DNA from: Mariniphaga sediminis | GTDB taxonomy: Bacteria > Bacteroidota > Bacteroidia > Bacteroidales > Prolixibacteraceae | DNA: 64,000 bases | Reading direction: 5' to 3' | Assembly (NCBI RefSeq): GCF_003573545.1 | Contig: NZ_QWET01000008.1 | Location: forward strand, 238,261-302,260 | In this document: positions 1 through 8,379 of the stretch, piece by piece | Layout of the letters: the number at the start of each line of letters is the position of its first letter | Numbering within the stretch: the first letter of the stretch is position 1 | Position numbers and translations under genes: made by a program | The notes under the pieces: generated by a model | The model's input: only the letters and a program-made list of their open reading frames with translations | Database searches by the model: none | What the model was told of the DNA's origin: nothing

Positions 1-1019
1 TTCGTCAAAACGGCAAGATGGATGTTCACCGGTTTATCATGCTTTTGGGATACAGCTTCAGTAACCGCACCCAGTTTATTTCTGAAATTGAATTCGAACA
101 CGTAAAAGAAGTGTACATCGAACAGGCCTTTTTACAGCACAAAATCAATAATTACATTAATTTCAGGGCTGGTCTGTTGCTCACTCCCATGGGAATTACC
201 AATGAATACCATGAACCAACCATGTTCAGGGGAGTGGAGCGCCCTTTAATCGACAACCAGATTACCCCCACCACCTGGCGCGAAATCGGGGCCGGTTTTA
301 TGGGCTACGTGCTGCCTGCTTCTATTAAATACCAGGCTTACCTGATGAATGGATTTAAAAGTTACGACGGAGGCCCGATACTCAGCGGAAGCGGTTTACG
401 CAGTGGCCGTCAAAAAGGGGCAGAAAGTATTTTCAGCTCACCCAATTTTGCCGGTAAAGTAGAATACTTTGGCATCAGGGGGTTGAATTTGGGTGCTTCC
501 TTCTACGCCGGAAAAACCCAAAGTTCGTTGTACAACGGCATGAATAAAAATGACCAGGCCGCCATAGCTGCCGCAGATTCCTCAGTGGTTGGAATCACCA
601 TGCTTGGGCTCGATGCACGTTACTCATTAAAAGGGTTTCAGCTTAAAGGACAATATTACTATGCCGGCCTTTCCAACACAGAACAATACAACCTGTTTAC
701 AGCACAGTCAGGAACACCTAACAACCTGGGCAGCTCGCTTACAGGATATTATGTTGAAGCCGCATACAACGTATTCAGACACCTGCACAACGTACAATCG
801 GAATTAACGCCCTTCGTACGGTACGAAAAATGGAATACGCAGAACTCGCTGGAGCAGGGGCAAACCAATCCGGCCTACGACAAAAAAGCCATCACCTGCG
901 GGCTGGAATGGCAAATGGCTCCGGGAGCCATTCTTAAAACCGATATGCAATTTATAAAAGCAGAAACTGACGACAAATTTTCCAGCGTTTTTAATGCCGG
1001 AGTTGGCATCATGTTTTAA
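1..1019 (+). CDS. Phosphate-selective porin O/P-like outer-membrane protein (5' partial)
   Basis: The reading frame is open to the left edge of the window, so the true start lies upstream; the first internal ATG is at 18. The visible 333 residues show alternating polar and aromatic strands of an outer-membrane beta-barrel and end in a terminal phenylalanine (GVGIMF), the usual outer-membrane insertion signal. Segments around YIEQAFLQHKI and RAGLLLTPMGI resemble the OprO/OprP-type porin family, in which the barrel passes anions or small solutes across the outer membrane. The FMN-binding protein follows 12 bases downstream and is probably co-transcribed. The solute cannot be named from sequence. 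Confidence 0.75.
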   Translation, partial: RQNGKMDVHRFIMLLGYSFSNRTQFISEIEFEHVKEVYIEQAFLQHKINNYINFRAGLLLTPMGITNEYHEPTMFRGVERPLIDNQITPTTWREIGAGFMGYVLPASIKYQAYLMNGFKSYDGGPILSGSGLRSGRQKGAESIFSSPNFAGKVEYFGIRGLNLGASFYAGKTQSSLYNGMNKNDQAAIAAADSSVVGITMLGLDARYSLKGFQLKGQYYYAGLSNTEQYNLFTAQSGTPNNLGSSLTGYYVEAAYNVFRHLHNVQSELTPFVRYEKWNTQNSLEQGQTNPAYDKKAITCGLEWQMAPGAILKTDMQFIKAETDDKFSSVFNAGVGIMF

Positions 1020-1031
1020 AAATAGAATAAA

Positions 1032-1583
1032 ATGAGATACTTCTTTTTTATCATCTTCTTATTCGCAACCTTTCATTCCTTTGGAGAGGGTACTTCGGAT
1101 ACCCTCCCCAAAGCCGTGACGAAAGCCCTGAAAAAACAATTTGGGAAGGAAGAACTACACCTGATAGAAAAGAAAATAAACGACCAAATCTTCCACCACG
1201 ACAAATTTTTCTCCATTCAAACCCGGAATGATTCCGGACTCAAAGGATACCTTCACTACGGAAGGGTAAAAACCTGCCGTGCCGGAGGATGCGATGCCCC
1301 CACTGCCGATCCTGCCAGCTTCGACAGCGAATACTTTGATTACTTCATTATTTTTGATCCGGACCTTAGTGTACAAATGATAAAAGTATTCAACTACCAG
1401 GCAAGCTACGGACATGAAATTTCCGCGAACGGGTGGCTGAACCAGTTCCGCGGTTTCACAGGCAAAAAGTCGCTGGAAGTAGGAAAAGACATTGATGCTA
1501 TTTCCGGTGCAACGGTTTCGGTACATGCCATTACCGACGATGTACAGTGGAAAACGAAATTGTTTCAGGAAATGGCCAGGTAA
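1032..1583 (+). CDS. Exported FMN-binding domain protein, probably covalently flavinylated
   Basis: This 183-residue protein has an N-terminal signal peptide (about residues 1-18) and a C-terminal FMN-binding domain of the NqrC/RnfG type. The DAISGATVS segment carries the flavinylation signature, with Thr161 as the expected site of phosphodiester FMN attachment by an ApbE transferase; no apbE is in the window. A Cys82-x4-Cys87 pair (TCRAGGC) precedes the domain and could form a disulfide or bind a cofactor. The role is presumably extracytoplasmic electron transfer. It lies 12 bases after the porin gene and ends in a strong terminator, so the two are probably one transcript. Confidence 0.8.
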   Translation: MRYFFFIIFLFATFHSFGEGTSDTLPKAVTKALKKQFGKEELHLIEKKINDQIFHHDKFFSIQTRNDSGLKGYLHYGRVKTCRAGGCDAPTADPASFDSEYFDYFIIFDPDLSVQMIKVFNYQASYGHEISANGWLNQFRGFTGKKSLEVGKDIDAISGATVSVHAITDDVQWKTKLFQEMAR

Positions 1584-1585
1584 AC

Positions 1586-1637
1586 TAAAAGGTCAAAGCT
1601 AACAGGTGCACGGCATACTGTCAGCTTTGACCTTTTA
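1586..1637 (+). terminator. Stem-loop terminator after the FMN-binding gene
   Basis: A 15-bp perfect stem (1586-1600 with 1623-1637) is extended by an inner 4-bp pairing (1602-1605 with 1618-1621). The 3' arm ends in CCTTTTA. It lies two bases past the stop codon and is the probable end of the porin/FMN-binding transcript. Confidence 0.8.
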
Positions 1638-1697
1638 TATCAGACAAATACACTCCCCAAAAACAATAAGGGAATGTCCTTAATAATTTTAATGTAG

Positions 1698-1821
1698 TGT
1701 CATGTCAACTTCAGAATGTCATTTCGACCCCAGGGAGAAATCTGCTACAATATTGAGATTTCTCATCTTCGTGCCTCAGATTCGAAATGACAGTACGAGA
1801 CAATTTATCTTTGACATGACA
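1698..1821. repeat. Triple nested inverted repeat, probable dispersed intergenic element
   Basis: Three pairs of arms nest inside each other: 1698-1708 with 1811-1821 (11 bp), 1717-1727 with 1782-1792 (11 bp, TGTCATTTCGA and complement), and 1735-1743 with 1756-1764 (9 bp, GAGAAATCT and complement). All are perfect. The middle and inner arm sequences resemble a TCATTTCGA...GAGAAATCT repeat I recall from Bacteroidota intergenic regions; that is memory and was not checked. It sits between the convergent FMN-binding and fabD genes, and the frame open through it (1702-2052) is not a gene. Confidence 0.7.
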
Positions 1822-1826
1822 GTACG

Positions 1827-2714
1827 TTATTCTCCGAAACGATCAATTCCGGAAGTTTCCATACTCCTGTCCACCTTTTTTACCAATCCCTGCAACACCT
1901 TTCCGGGACCTATTTCGGTAAAGGAGGTTGCTCCACCCGCGATCATGTTACGAACCGTTTGGGTCCATTTTACCGGTGCGGTAAGCTGGGCAACCAGGTT
2001 TTGTTTAATTTCCTCCGGATCGGATACAGCTTCCGCTGTTACATTCTGGTAAACGGGACAAACGGGGGCGCTAAATTTTGTAGATTCGATAGCAGCAGCA
2101 AGTTCCTCACGTGCCGGTTCCATAAACGGAGAGTGGAAAGCACCACCAACAGGAAGTTTCAGGGCACGTTTGGCGCCTTTTTCAGCGAGCAACTGACAGG
2201 CCTTGTCCACGCCTTCCACTGAGCCGGAAATAACCAATTGCCCCGGACAATTGTAATTGGCAGCTACCACAACCTCGTCGATGGAACTGCAAACTTCCTC
2301 TACCACATTATCTTCAAGCCCTACAATGGCTGCCATAGTAGAAGGTTCCACCTCGCAGGCTTTCTGCATGGCTAAAGCACGCTTAAAAACCAGTGTTAAA
2401 CCATCTTCAAAAGTGAGCGCTCCACTGGCTACCAATGCCGAAAACTCACCCAAAGAATGGCCGGCCACCATATCGGGACTGAACTCTTTCAACGTTTTCG
2501 CCAGCAGTACCGAATGCAGAAAAATGGCAGGCTGCGTTACTTTCGTTTGTTTCAGATCGTCTGCCGATCCATCAAACATGATATCTGTAATAGCAAAGCC
2601 AAGAATTTCGTTGGCCTTTTCAAACAGCGCTTTGGCTTCGCTCGAACTTTCAAATAAATCTTTCCCCATTCCGGGGTATTGAGCTCCCTGTCCGGGAAAA
2701 ACATAAGCTTTCAT
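1827..2714 (-). CDS. fabD: Malonyl-CoA:ACP S-malonyltransferase
   Basis: This 295-residue cytosolic enzyme transfers malonyl groups from CoA to acyl carrier protein for fatty-acid elongation. The N-terminal oxyanion motif PGQGAQ (7-12), the nucleophile motif GHSLGE with Ser87, and the partner His194 in GAFHSPF are all present, and the length is normal for FabD. The start at 2714 gives the canonical opening MKAYVFPGQG. It stands alone here, away from other fab genes, with the nested repeat beyond its stop codon. Confidence 0.95.
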   Translation of the reverse strand: MKAYVFPGQGAQYPGMGKDLFESSSEAKALFEKANEILGFAITDIMFDGSADDLKQTKVTQPAIFLHSVLLAKTLKEFSPDMVAGHSLGEFSALVASGALTFEDGLTLVFKRALAMQKACEVEPSTMAAIVGLEDNVVEEVCSSIDEVVVAANYNCPGQLVISGSVEGVDKACQLLAEKGAKRALKLPVGGAFHSPFMEPAREELAAAIESTKFSAPVCPVYQNVTAEAVSDPEEIKQNLVAQLTAPVKWTQTVRNMIAGGATSFTEIGPGKVLQGLVKKVDRSMETSGIDRFGE

Positions 2715-2851
2715 ATTTTTCGCTTTTAAAATTCCGGGGGCAAAGTTAATGGATTTTGGGTGCCCTTGCTAATTGCTGTTACTTTAAAAGTATAATTTGG
2801 GTTCGAAAGATTGTTGACAGAAGCAGTTTGAAACGTCTTAATTGCAAGCTG

Positions 2852-3481
2852 TTACTTCAATGTAACATCAACACCATCATAATACAATTTAAACCTTTTT
2901 TGAACCAGAATGCCATCATCTGCAGAAACTGAAATAGTAATATCATAATTTTGGGGTTTCAGTATTACCAGGATCTCCTGCCAGGATTTTGAGGATGGTA
3001 TTTGGATTTGGTGATGATCAGAAAGTCTTATAAACCTGCATACATCCAGTAAGCGAGACATTTGCGGATAAATTGTAATGGAGGAACGATTTCCTATTTC
3101 AGACCATGCTATTGGTTCCAATTCAATTTCCCGAAATAACCCTTTTTTTAAATAAACAATTTCATCTTTTATTAATCCAAACTTTTCATATCCTTCATGA
3201 ATATCTCTCGTAAACTTAAATTGAGAATCTGGCAAAATATCATCAGGTTTCAAATTCTCAATTGTAATTGTCCCTATTGCATTTTTGGCTGGTCTCTTAC
3301 CTAAATTAAAAATTCTCAGGCTCAAACATGAAAACTTTTCACCCTTTTCAATACTCACACTTTTTATTTTCAGTTTCGGACGGAAATAATAGTATTTAAA
3401 CAATACTAATCCGATGGAAGACATAAAACCAAATACAGCTCCCAAAAAAAAATTGAATACGTCTTTTGATATATCTATCAT
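2852..3481 (-). CDS. Hypothetical membrane-anchored protein
   Basis: This 209-residue protein is not recognised. It has one N-terminal transmembrane helix (about residues 8-31) followed by basic residues (RPKLKIK) and a soluble domain rich in beta-strand-like segments. The helix followed by positive charges suggests N-out/C-in insertion with the main domain in the cytoplasm. Its coding sequence is visibly richer in A and T than fabD or oxyR. It has no operon partner, and a gene-poor stretch lies upstream. It could be recently acquired cargo. Confidence 0.6.
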   Translation of the reverse strand: MIDISKDVFNFFLGAVFGFMSSIGLVLFKYYYFRPKLKIKSVSIEKGEKFSCLSLRIFNLGKRPAKNAIGTITIENLKPDDILPDSQFKFTRDIHEGYEKFGLIKDEIVYLKKGLFREIELEPIAWSEIGNRSSITIYPQMSRLLDVCRFIRLSDHHQIQIPSSKSWQEILVILKPQNYDITISVSADDGILVQKRFKLYYDGVDVTLK

Positions 3482-3832
3482 TCCAATTATAAAAAAAAGT
3501 GAAACACCATGTTAGTATCCATTCATCAAGGTGACAGAATATCTCAAATTTCCAAAAATTAATTTGAAAATCAAAGCGCTCTGTTCACCAATATATAATT
3601 CCCGTTTTTTCAAAATCATTTTCTACAAACAAATCAAAAAGCTACTCATGATTTCCAGGACTCCCCGAAGCCGACAAATACCTGCCTGCCAAAAACTTAA
3701 AAAGACAAGTAAACTCCTTAACATTTTGAATAATACTTATATTTCCGGCAAAAACAGAAGACATTCCATTTCAGCAATTAGTTCATTCAAAGCACCATAA
3801 CAAATAAATATCCAAATAAAAATGTATGATAC
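3482..3832. other. Gene-poor AT-rich intergenic stretch
   Basis: Between the orphan membrane protein and the dps terminator there is no convincing gene. A plus-strand frame at 3531-3800 could encode 89 residues, but it is Lys/Ser/Ile-rich, low in complexity and without a recognisable domain. No RNA gene was seen. Confidence 0.5.
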
Positions 3833-3884
3833 AAAAAAAGGTTCTGTGGATGCATTCGCTAATTCATCCGCTGAACCTTTTTTG
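3833..3884 (-). terminator. Terminator downstream of dps
   Basis: Arms 3834-3844 and 3873-3883 pair (GGTTC with GAACC, flanked by A and T runs). An inner 5-bp pairing joins 3848-3852 (GGATG) and 3865-3869 (CATCC). The A run on the plus strand gives a U-tract on the minus-strand transcript, so this is an intrinsic terminator for dps. Symmetric A/T flanks could make it work in both directions. Confidence 0.75.
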
Positions 3885-3919
3885 AACCTGAAACCAGAAT
3901 TCACTGGCCCCACTCACCA

Positions 3920-4360
3920 CTACCCAAGATATGCACTCAACATCCAAATCCGTTTTTCTGCGGCGCCAATCAAATCGCTCACCAAAGCAGAAGTTCCTTC
4001 ATCGCCATCGGCCAGCTCCAGGATTTCATTAAAATGCTCCAGCAACGAACGACTGTTGTCCAGAACAACCTCTACGCCCTGCTTACCATCCGAAACGCCG
4101 GCGACAACTTTTAACTGCGCTGTTTTCAAATAATCTTCAAATGTGTGCAGCGGCTGACCTCCCACCATCAGGATACGCTCGGCAATTTCGTCAATCACCT
4201 CTGCGGCTTCATTGTACAACTCCTCATACTTCTCATGCAACATAAAAAACTGGGGACCTTTCACATTCCAATGTAATCCTCTGAGATTTTGATAATAAAT
4301 CTGGTAATCTGCCAGCAGCTGATTTAGCTTCTCTGTTAATTTCTGATTTTTTATATTCAT
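3920..4360 (-). CDS. dps: Dps family DNA-binding ferritin-like protein
   Basis: Dps forms a 12-subunit shell that oxidises iron with hydrogen peroxide and protects DNA. The start at 4360 (MNIKNQKL) gives 146 residues, the usual Dps length; the frame extends upstream to 4435, but that extension is unlike Dps and covers the promoter. Inter-subunit ferroxidase residues are visible as His30 in LRGLHWNVKG, His42, Asp57 and Glu61. It is divergent from oxyR 93 bases away, and a TAnnTTTG promoter box lies in the gap. This arrangement matches peroxide induction by OxyR. Confidence 0.93.
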   Translation of the reverse strand: MNIKNQKLTEKLNQLLADYQIYYQNLRGLHWNVKGPQFFMLHEKYEELYNEAAEVIDEIAERILMVGGQPLHTFEDYLKTAQLKVVAGVSDGKQGVEVVLDNSRSLLEHFNEILELADGDEGTSALVSDLIGAAEKRIWMLSAYLG

Positions 4361-4397
4361 CACATTAATTTTTAAATGGTTATTATTTTTTCTTCCA

Positions 4398-4405
4398 CAA
4401 ATGTA
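4398..4405 (-). promoter_or_regulatory. Probable dps promoter -7 box in the dps/oxyR divergent region
   Basis: On the minus strand this reads TACATTTG, an exact match to the Bacteroidota -7 element TAnnTTTG, 38 bases before the dps start. No clear -33 TTG element lies at the usual distance, as expected for a promoter that needs an activator such as OxyR. A definite OxyR palindrome could not be picked out. Confidence 0.55.
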
Positions 4406-4453
4406 CCATAAGAAATATTTACTATTTTTATGCATCTATAATTTTTATTAATA

Positions 4454-5401
4454 ATGAATATTGTTCAGCTGGAGTATTTAAAAGCGCTCGTACACCACGG
4501 TAGCTTTTCGCAGGCGGCCAAAAAACTACGCATAACACAACCCGCTTTAAGCCTGCAAATAAGGAAACTGGAAGAGGAAGTTGAGTTTCAGTTGCTGGAC
4601 AGGCGAAAACGGCCTATTCAGCTCACCCCTGAAGGGGAAATATTTTTCCAGAAAGCCATTGAAATTATTAAAATGGTAAATGACCTGAAACAGGTTTCAC
4701 TTGAAATGAGCGATGACATAAAAGGGTTCCTGAGAATCGGTATCATCCCAACCCTTGCACCATACCTGGTGCCACTGTTCATATACAACCTGAACAACAG
4801 CTATCCGCACCTTCAGCTTGAAATAACAGAACTGAAAACGGAAGAGATTATCCGTCAGGTGAAAATGGGTACGCTTGATTGTGGGGTGCTCTCCACCCCG
4901 GTGTTTGCTGTTGGCGTTTTGTTCGAACGTTTGTTTTATGAGCAATTTTTTGCTTATGTTTCTGAGAAGCACCCGCAATTCAACAGGGATTCCCTTGACA
5001 TGGACGAACTTCAGGAATGTGATATCTGGTATTTGGAGGAAGGAAACTGTTTTCAGAACCAGGTAAACTCCATTTGTAAAATCAATTTCCAGAAAAAAAA
5101 TGCTCAAAACCTCATCTATAAAAGTAACTCCATTGAATCGCTCCGAAGGATTGTAGAAAACAAACACGGCGTTACCTTTATCCCCGAACTGGCCACTATT
5201 AACATTCCTTCGGAACAGGAAGAACTGGTGAAAACAATAGGCGGCACCACTCCGGTACGCGAAATAAGCCTGGTTACCACCAAACTTACTCCCAAGGCAA
5301 AGCAGATTGCTGCCCTGAAAAAAGTTATCATTCAAAGTGTTCCCAAAAGAATGCGGCAAAAACCGCAGGGGTGGGTTGTGGACACAGACATACGGATATA
5401 A
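4454..5401 (+). CDS. oxyR: Hydrogen-peroxide-sensing LysR-type regulator OxyR
   Basis: This 315-residue LysR-family activator has an N-terminal winged helix (about 1-60, with ITQPALSLQIRKLE as recognition region) and a C-terminal sensor domain. The sensor segment EEGNCFQNQVNSIC carries Cys199 and Cys208, the same spacing and the same residue numbers as the redox pair of E. coli OxyR. Oxidation to a disulfide should activate it. The divergent dps gene is the obvious target. A basic C-terminal tail follows residue 290. Confidence 0.93.
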   Translation: MNIVQLEYLKALVHHGSFSQAAKKLRITQPALSLQIRKLEEEVEFQLLDRRKRPIQLTPEGEIFFQKAIEIIKMVNDLKQVSLEMSDDIKGFLRIGIIPTLAPYLVPLFIYNLNNSYPHLQLEITELKTEEIIRQVKMGTLDCGVLSTPVFAVGVLFERLFYEQFFAYVSEKHPQFNRDSLDMDELQECDIWYLEEGNCFQNQVNSICKINFQKKNAQNLIYKSNSIESLRRIVENKHGVTFIPELATINIPSEQEELVKTIGGTTPVREISLVTTKLTPKAKQIAALKKVIIQSVPKRMRQKPQGWVVDTDIRI

Positions 5402-5490
5402 GCGAGCTGATTACAAAAAACCAAAGAACAAAAAAAAATTAAACAATTAATAATCAATAGGTTTTAACTACACCAATAATCAGAAACAAT

Positions 5491-7329
5491 TTATTTAACC
5501 TTAACACCAAAGCTGGAATCAATCTTAATAAATGGCAAAACAAAGAATATTGGCAGGGTGCATATCATTACCCAGACAAAAAAACTTTGGTAACCAATAA
5601 TCTCTTGCAGCCAACCGCTTAACATTCCCGGGACCATCATGCCCAATGCCATAAAACCGGTGGTTATTGCATAATGTGCTGTTTTGTGCTTCCCGTCAGA
5701 AATGTATATGGAGAAAAGCATATAAGCCGTAAAACCAAAGCCATAACCAAACTGCTCAATCACAACTGCGGCCGATATCCACCAAAGCGAGTGAGGAGTA
5801 AACCAAGATAGAAACAAGTAACATAAATTAGGAAGGTTAATCGCCAAAGCCATCCACCAAAGCCAGTATTTTAAACCTTTGCGAGAGGCAACAATGCCGC
5901 CTAAAATTCCACCTGTTGTCAAAGATATCATCCCTGCCGTTCCGTAAACCAACCCCAGGTCGCCGGTAGTAATTCCAAGCCCTCCTGCTTCGCGGGCATC
6001 CAGCAAAAACGGAGATGCCATTTTTACCAACTGCGATTCAGCTAATCGGTATAATAACAAGAAAAGCATTATCGATAAAATGTTCTTTTTCCGGAAAAAA
6101 GCAGCAAAAGTTTCAAAGAATTCATCAAGTACACTTTTGCCTTTTGTTTTATTGGAAGTATCGGCAACAGGACGAGGTAAAAAAAAGCGGTGATACAAAA
6201 AGAACAACGCAAACATTCCTGCAATACAAACAAATACGATTGACCAGGCAATTTTCAAATTTCCCGAACGCCCTACAAATGTTGTTTGTGTAACTTTTTT
6301 CAACTTCGAATCCAGTTGAACCAAAGCAAAAGCAGGTTTATCCCAGTTACTTTTGTTAAACTCATAACGATAGGTTTTTACTAATTTTATACTTGCGTCT
6401 CCTTTGTCGTAACCAAAATTCAATACCACTTCCTCACCCCCTTCGGGCCGTTTTGAAAGTTGGATTGGAATAATAGCCATATTTCCGACTTGACTGCGAC
6501 GCTGAGTTTCTTCTTTGTTAAATTTTTCTTTTAGAGTGGCTTTTAAAGGAGAAGCAACATTCTGGCTCCACCAGCCTGCTCCCTTTGTTGTAACAGGCAT
6601 TTCGCCGGTATAAAACTTATTCAGGATATTCCAGTCATCTACTTTCTTTAAAAGTTTAGCTGCTTCGTTTTGTGAGATTAGCCCAATAGGAACTTTTACC
6701 TCTTTTTCAGATATAAAATACATTTCTCCCGATTCATTCAATTGCCTGTATTCTTCGGGATTAAATATAATTTCTTGTACCGGAATATTGTGAGAAGTTA
6801 CCTCTACCTGCAGTGGTGCCAAACCTGTAGCTGTTTCCAATGCTCCGGCAAGAATTACAAGTAACCCCTGACCGGTTAGCATTGCAACCCGATAAAAAGT
6901 GCTTCGAATGCCCACAAAAAAAGCCTGGTCCCCTTGTGAAAGCCCTAACATATAAAAACCATCCGCAGCAATATCGTGGGTAGCCGAGCTAAATGCCAGC
7001 AACCAAAAAAATGCTAACGTGTATTGGAAAAAGTTGTGAACCGGAATTGTAAATGCCACTCCTGCCAAGCCAGCCCCAATCACCAACTGCATTATCACAA
7101 TCCAAAATCGTTTTGTTTTAAAAATGTCAACAAGGGGGCTCCACAGCGGCTTTATTACCCAGGGCAAATACAACCAGCTGGTGTACAAAGCAATGTCGGT
7201 ATTCGAAATTCCCAAACGTTTGTACATTATAACCGATAATGTCATAACGATGATGTACGGGATTCCTTCAGCAAAATAAAGTGTAGGTACCCAAAACCAG
7301 GGATTGCGACTAGTCCTATTATTGTTCAT
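5491..7329 (-). CDS. ampG: AmpG-like MFS permease with large extra-membrane insertion
   Basis: This 612-residue major-facilitator protein resembles the AmpG/PAT family, which imports GlcNAc-anhydroMurNAc and muropeptides. The opening WVPTLYFAEGIPY, the segment VIKPLWSPLVD and HDIAADG are typical of that family. A soluble stretch of about 190 residues (170-357) interrupts the bundle between the fifth and sixth helices, which makes the protein longer than ordinary AmpG. With an N-in topology the insertion would be periplasmic. It is the last gene of a minus-strand run that is divergent from the murK-murQ-namZ arm, which supports a role in cell-wall sugar uptake. Confidence 0.8.
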   Translation of the reverse strand: MNNNRTSRNPWFWVPTLYFAEGIPYIIVMTLSVIMYKRLGISNTDIALYTSWLYLPWVIKPLWSPLVDIFKTKRFWIVIMQLVIGAGLAGVAFTIPVHNFFQYTLAFFWLLAFSSATHDIAADGFYMLGLSQGDQAFFVGIRSTFYRVAMLTGQGLLVILAGALETATGLAPLQVEVTSHNIPVQEIIFNPEEYRQLNESGEMYFISEKEVKVPIGLISQNEAAKLLKKVDDWNILNKFYTGEMPVTTKGAGWWSQNVASPLKATLKEKFNKEETQRRSQVGNMAIIPIQLSKRPEGGEEVVLNFGYDKGDASIKLVKTYRYEFNKSNWDKPAFALVQLDSKLKKVTQTTFVGRSGNLKIAWSIVFVCIAGMFALFFLYHRFFLPRPVADTSNKTKGKSVLDEFFETFAAFFRKKNILSIMLFLLLYRLAESQLVKMASPFLLDAREAGGLGITTGDLGLVYGTAGMISLTTGGILGGIVASRKGLKYWLWWMALAINLPNLCYLFLSWFTPHSLWWISAAVVIEQFGYGFGFTAYMLFSIYISDGKHKTAHYAITTGFMALGMMVPGMLSGWLQEIIGYQSFFVWVMICTLPIFFVLPFIKIDSSFGVKVK

Positions 7330-7360
7330 TTCTATCTGTTGGCTTGTTCTGTATTATTTT

Positions 7361-8344
7361 TTATGGTAGTCGTTCAAAAGCATATCCTTTATCCTTTAAC
7401 CCTTCGATTATCTCCTTCAAGCGGAAATACAATTTGTCGGTTCTTGACTTTTCTGTTCCCATGTGCAATAATATAATTGCCCCGTTTAAACCTTTCTCCT
7501 TTTCGAAACGAAGCAAAGCATCAATCAATTCGTCTGATGACATATAGTTTTCCATATCAGGAGTTGTATAATCGGCATTTGTTCGTACTCCTGAAGTAAA
7601 ATTCACCACATATACCCCCAAGGCTTCAGACCATTCTACAATCTTCTCGTTATACCATTCATACGGAGGCATAAACCAGACAGCATCTTGCCAACCAACA
7701 CCCAACTCACTCAAGAGCAAATAGTTATTTTCAAGATCTTTTTTAAAGGTTTCACGACTCACCAATAATGAATCTCGTTTTTGCCAATCACAATAAAGAA
7801 GGTGTTTATCTGAATGAGGCCCAACATAATGACCTGCGGCAATGATCTTTCTGATACTCGGTTGAAACGTTGAATCTCTTAAAAAATCTCCGGTTAAAAA
7901 GAAAGATGCTTTTACCTCGTTTTCATTAAGTGTTTTAAGAATATGGTCTGCTCCCTCAGCTTTATCATGAGCTGTGAATGCCAAATAAATATTTTTTTCT
8001 TCCGGATTTATTCGTTGAATTGCACCTTGTTTGTCTTTCTCAAACCTGTTTTCAGGAATTCTTTCTAACTTGTCCATGCCTGACAAATAAAAGATCGACC
8101 CAGTTGGTTCGTTGGCAGAAGAGTCTCCCAAATAAATGTGTTTCAAACCAGGTTTTATACAATCCGCAAAGGATTCATGTTCCTTTGCCCAACAGGCCTG
8201 TCCCGGATTTTCAAAAGGATAAAACGGATAACGAATGGCAAGACCTGTTGCTATCCGTAAGTTGACTTGAACTACACTATTTTGCGCAAATAAAACAGAA
8301 TTCAGCAATAAAAACAGTATTGTGAAGATCAATTTGGTTTGCAT
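7361..8344 (-). CDS. Secreted NodB-type polysaccharide deacetylase
   Basis: This 327-residue protein has a signal peptide (1-20, cleavage near FAQ/N), an N-terminal extension of about 95 residues and a CE4/NodB homology domain. The metal-binding motif PHSDKH supplies His177 and His181, MPPYEWYN matches the third motif, and ILLHMG supplies the late catalytic His. The first motif is TAHDK around Asp127 instead of the usual TFDD, so the metal-ligand Asp is kept but the usual base position holds His126. CE4 enzymes deacetylate GlcNAc or MurNAc in peptidoglycan or chitin. It lies 31 bases before ampG, which suggests a cell-wall glycan substrate. Confidence 0.8.
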   Translation of the reverse strand: MQTKLIFTILFLLLNSVLFAQNSVVQVNLRIATGLAIRYPFYPFENPGQACWAKEHESFADCIKPGLKHIYLGDSSANEPTGSIFYLSGMDKLERIPENRFEKDKQGAIQRINPEEKNIYLAFTAHDKAEGADHILKTLNENEVKASFFLTGDFLRDSTFQPSIRKIIAAGHYVGPHSDKHLLYCDWQKRDSLLVSRETFKKDLENNYLLLSELGVGWQDAVWFMPPYEWYNEKIVEWSEALGVYVVNFTSGVRTNADYTTPDMENYMSSDELIDALLRFEKEKGLNGAIILLHMGTEKSRTDKLYFRLKEIIEGLKDKGYAFERLP

Positions 8345-8379
8345 ATTCGATTTCGTTTTATGAGGTTTATTCCTAATAT

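Noticed and set aside
1702..2052. 116-residue plus-strand frame across the nested repeat and fabD
   Set aside because: It is formed by the inverted repeat and by codons antisense to fabD, and has no domain.
3531..3800. 89-residue plus-strand frame
   Set aside because: Low complexity, rich in Lys, Ser and Ile, no domain and no promoter or start context.
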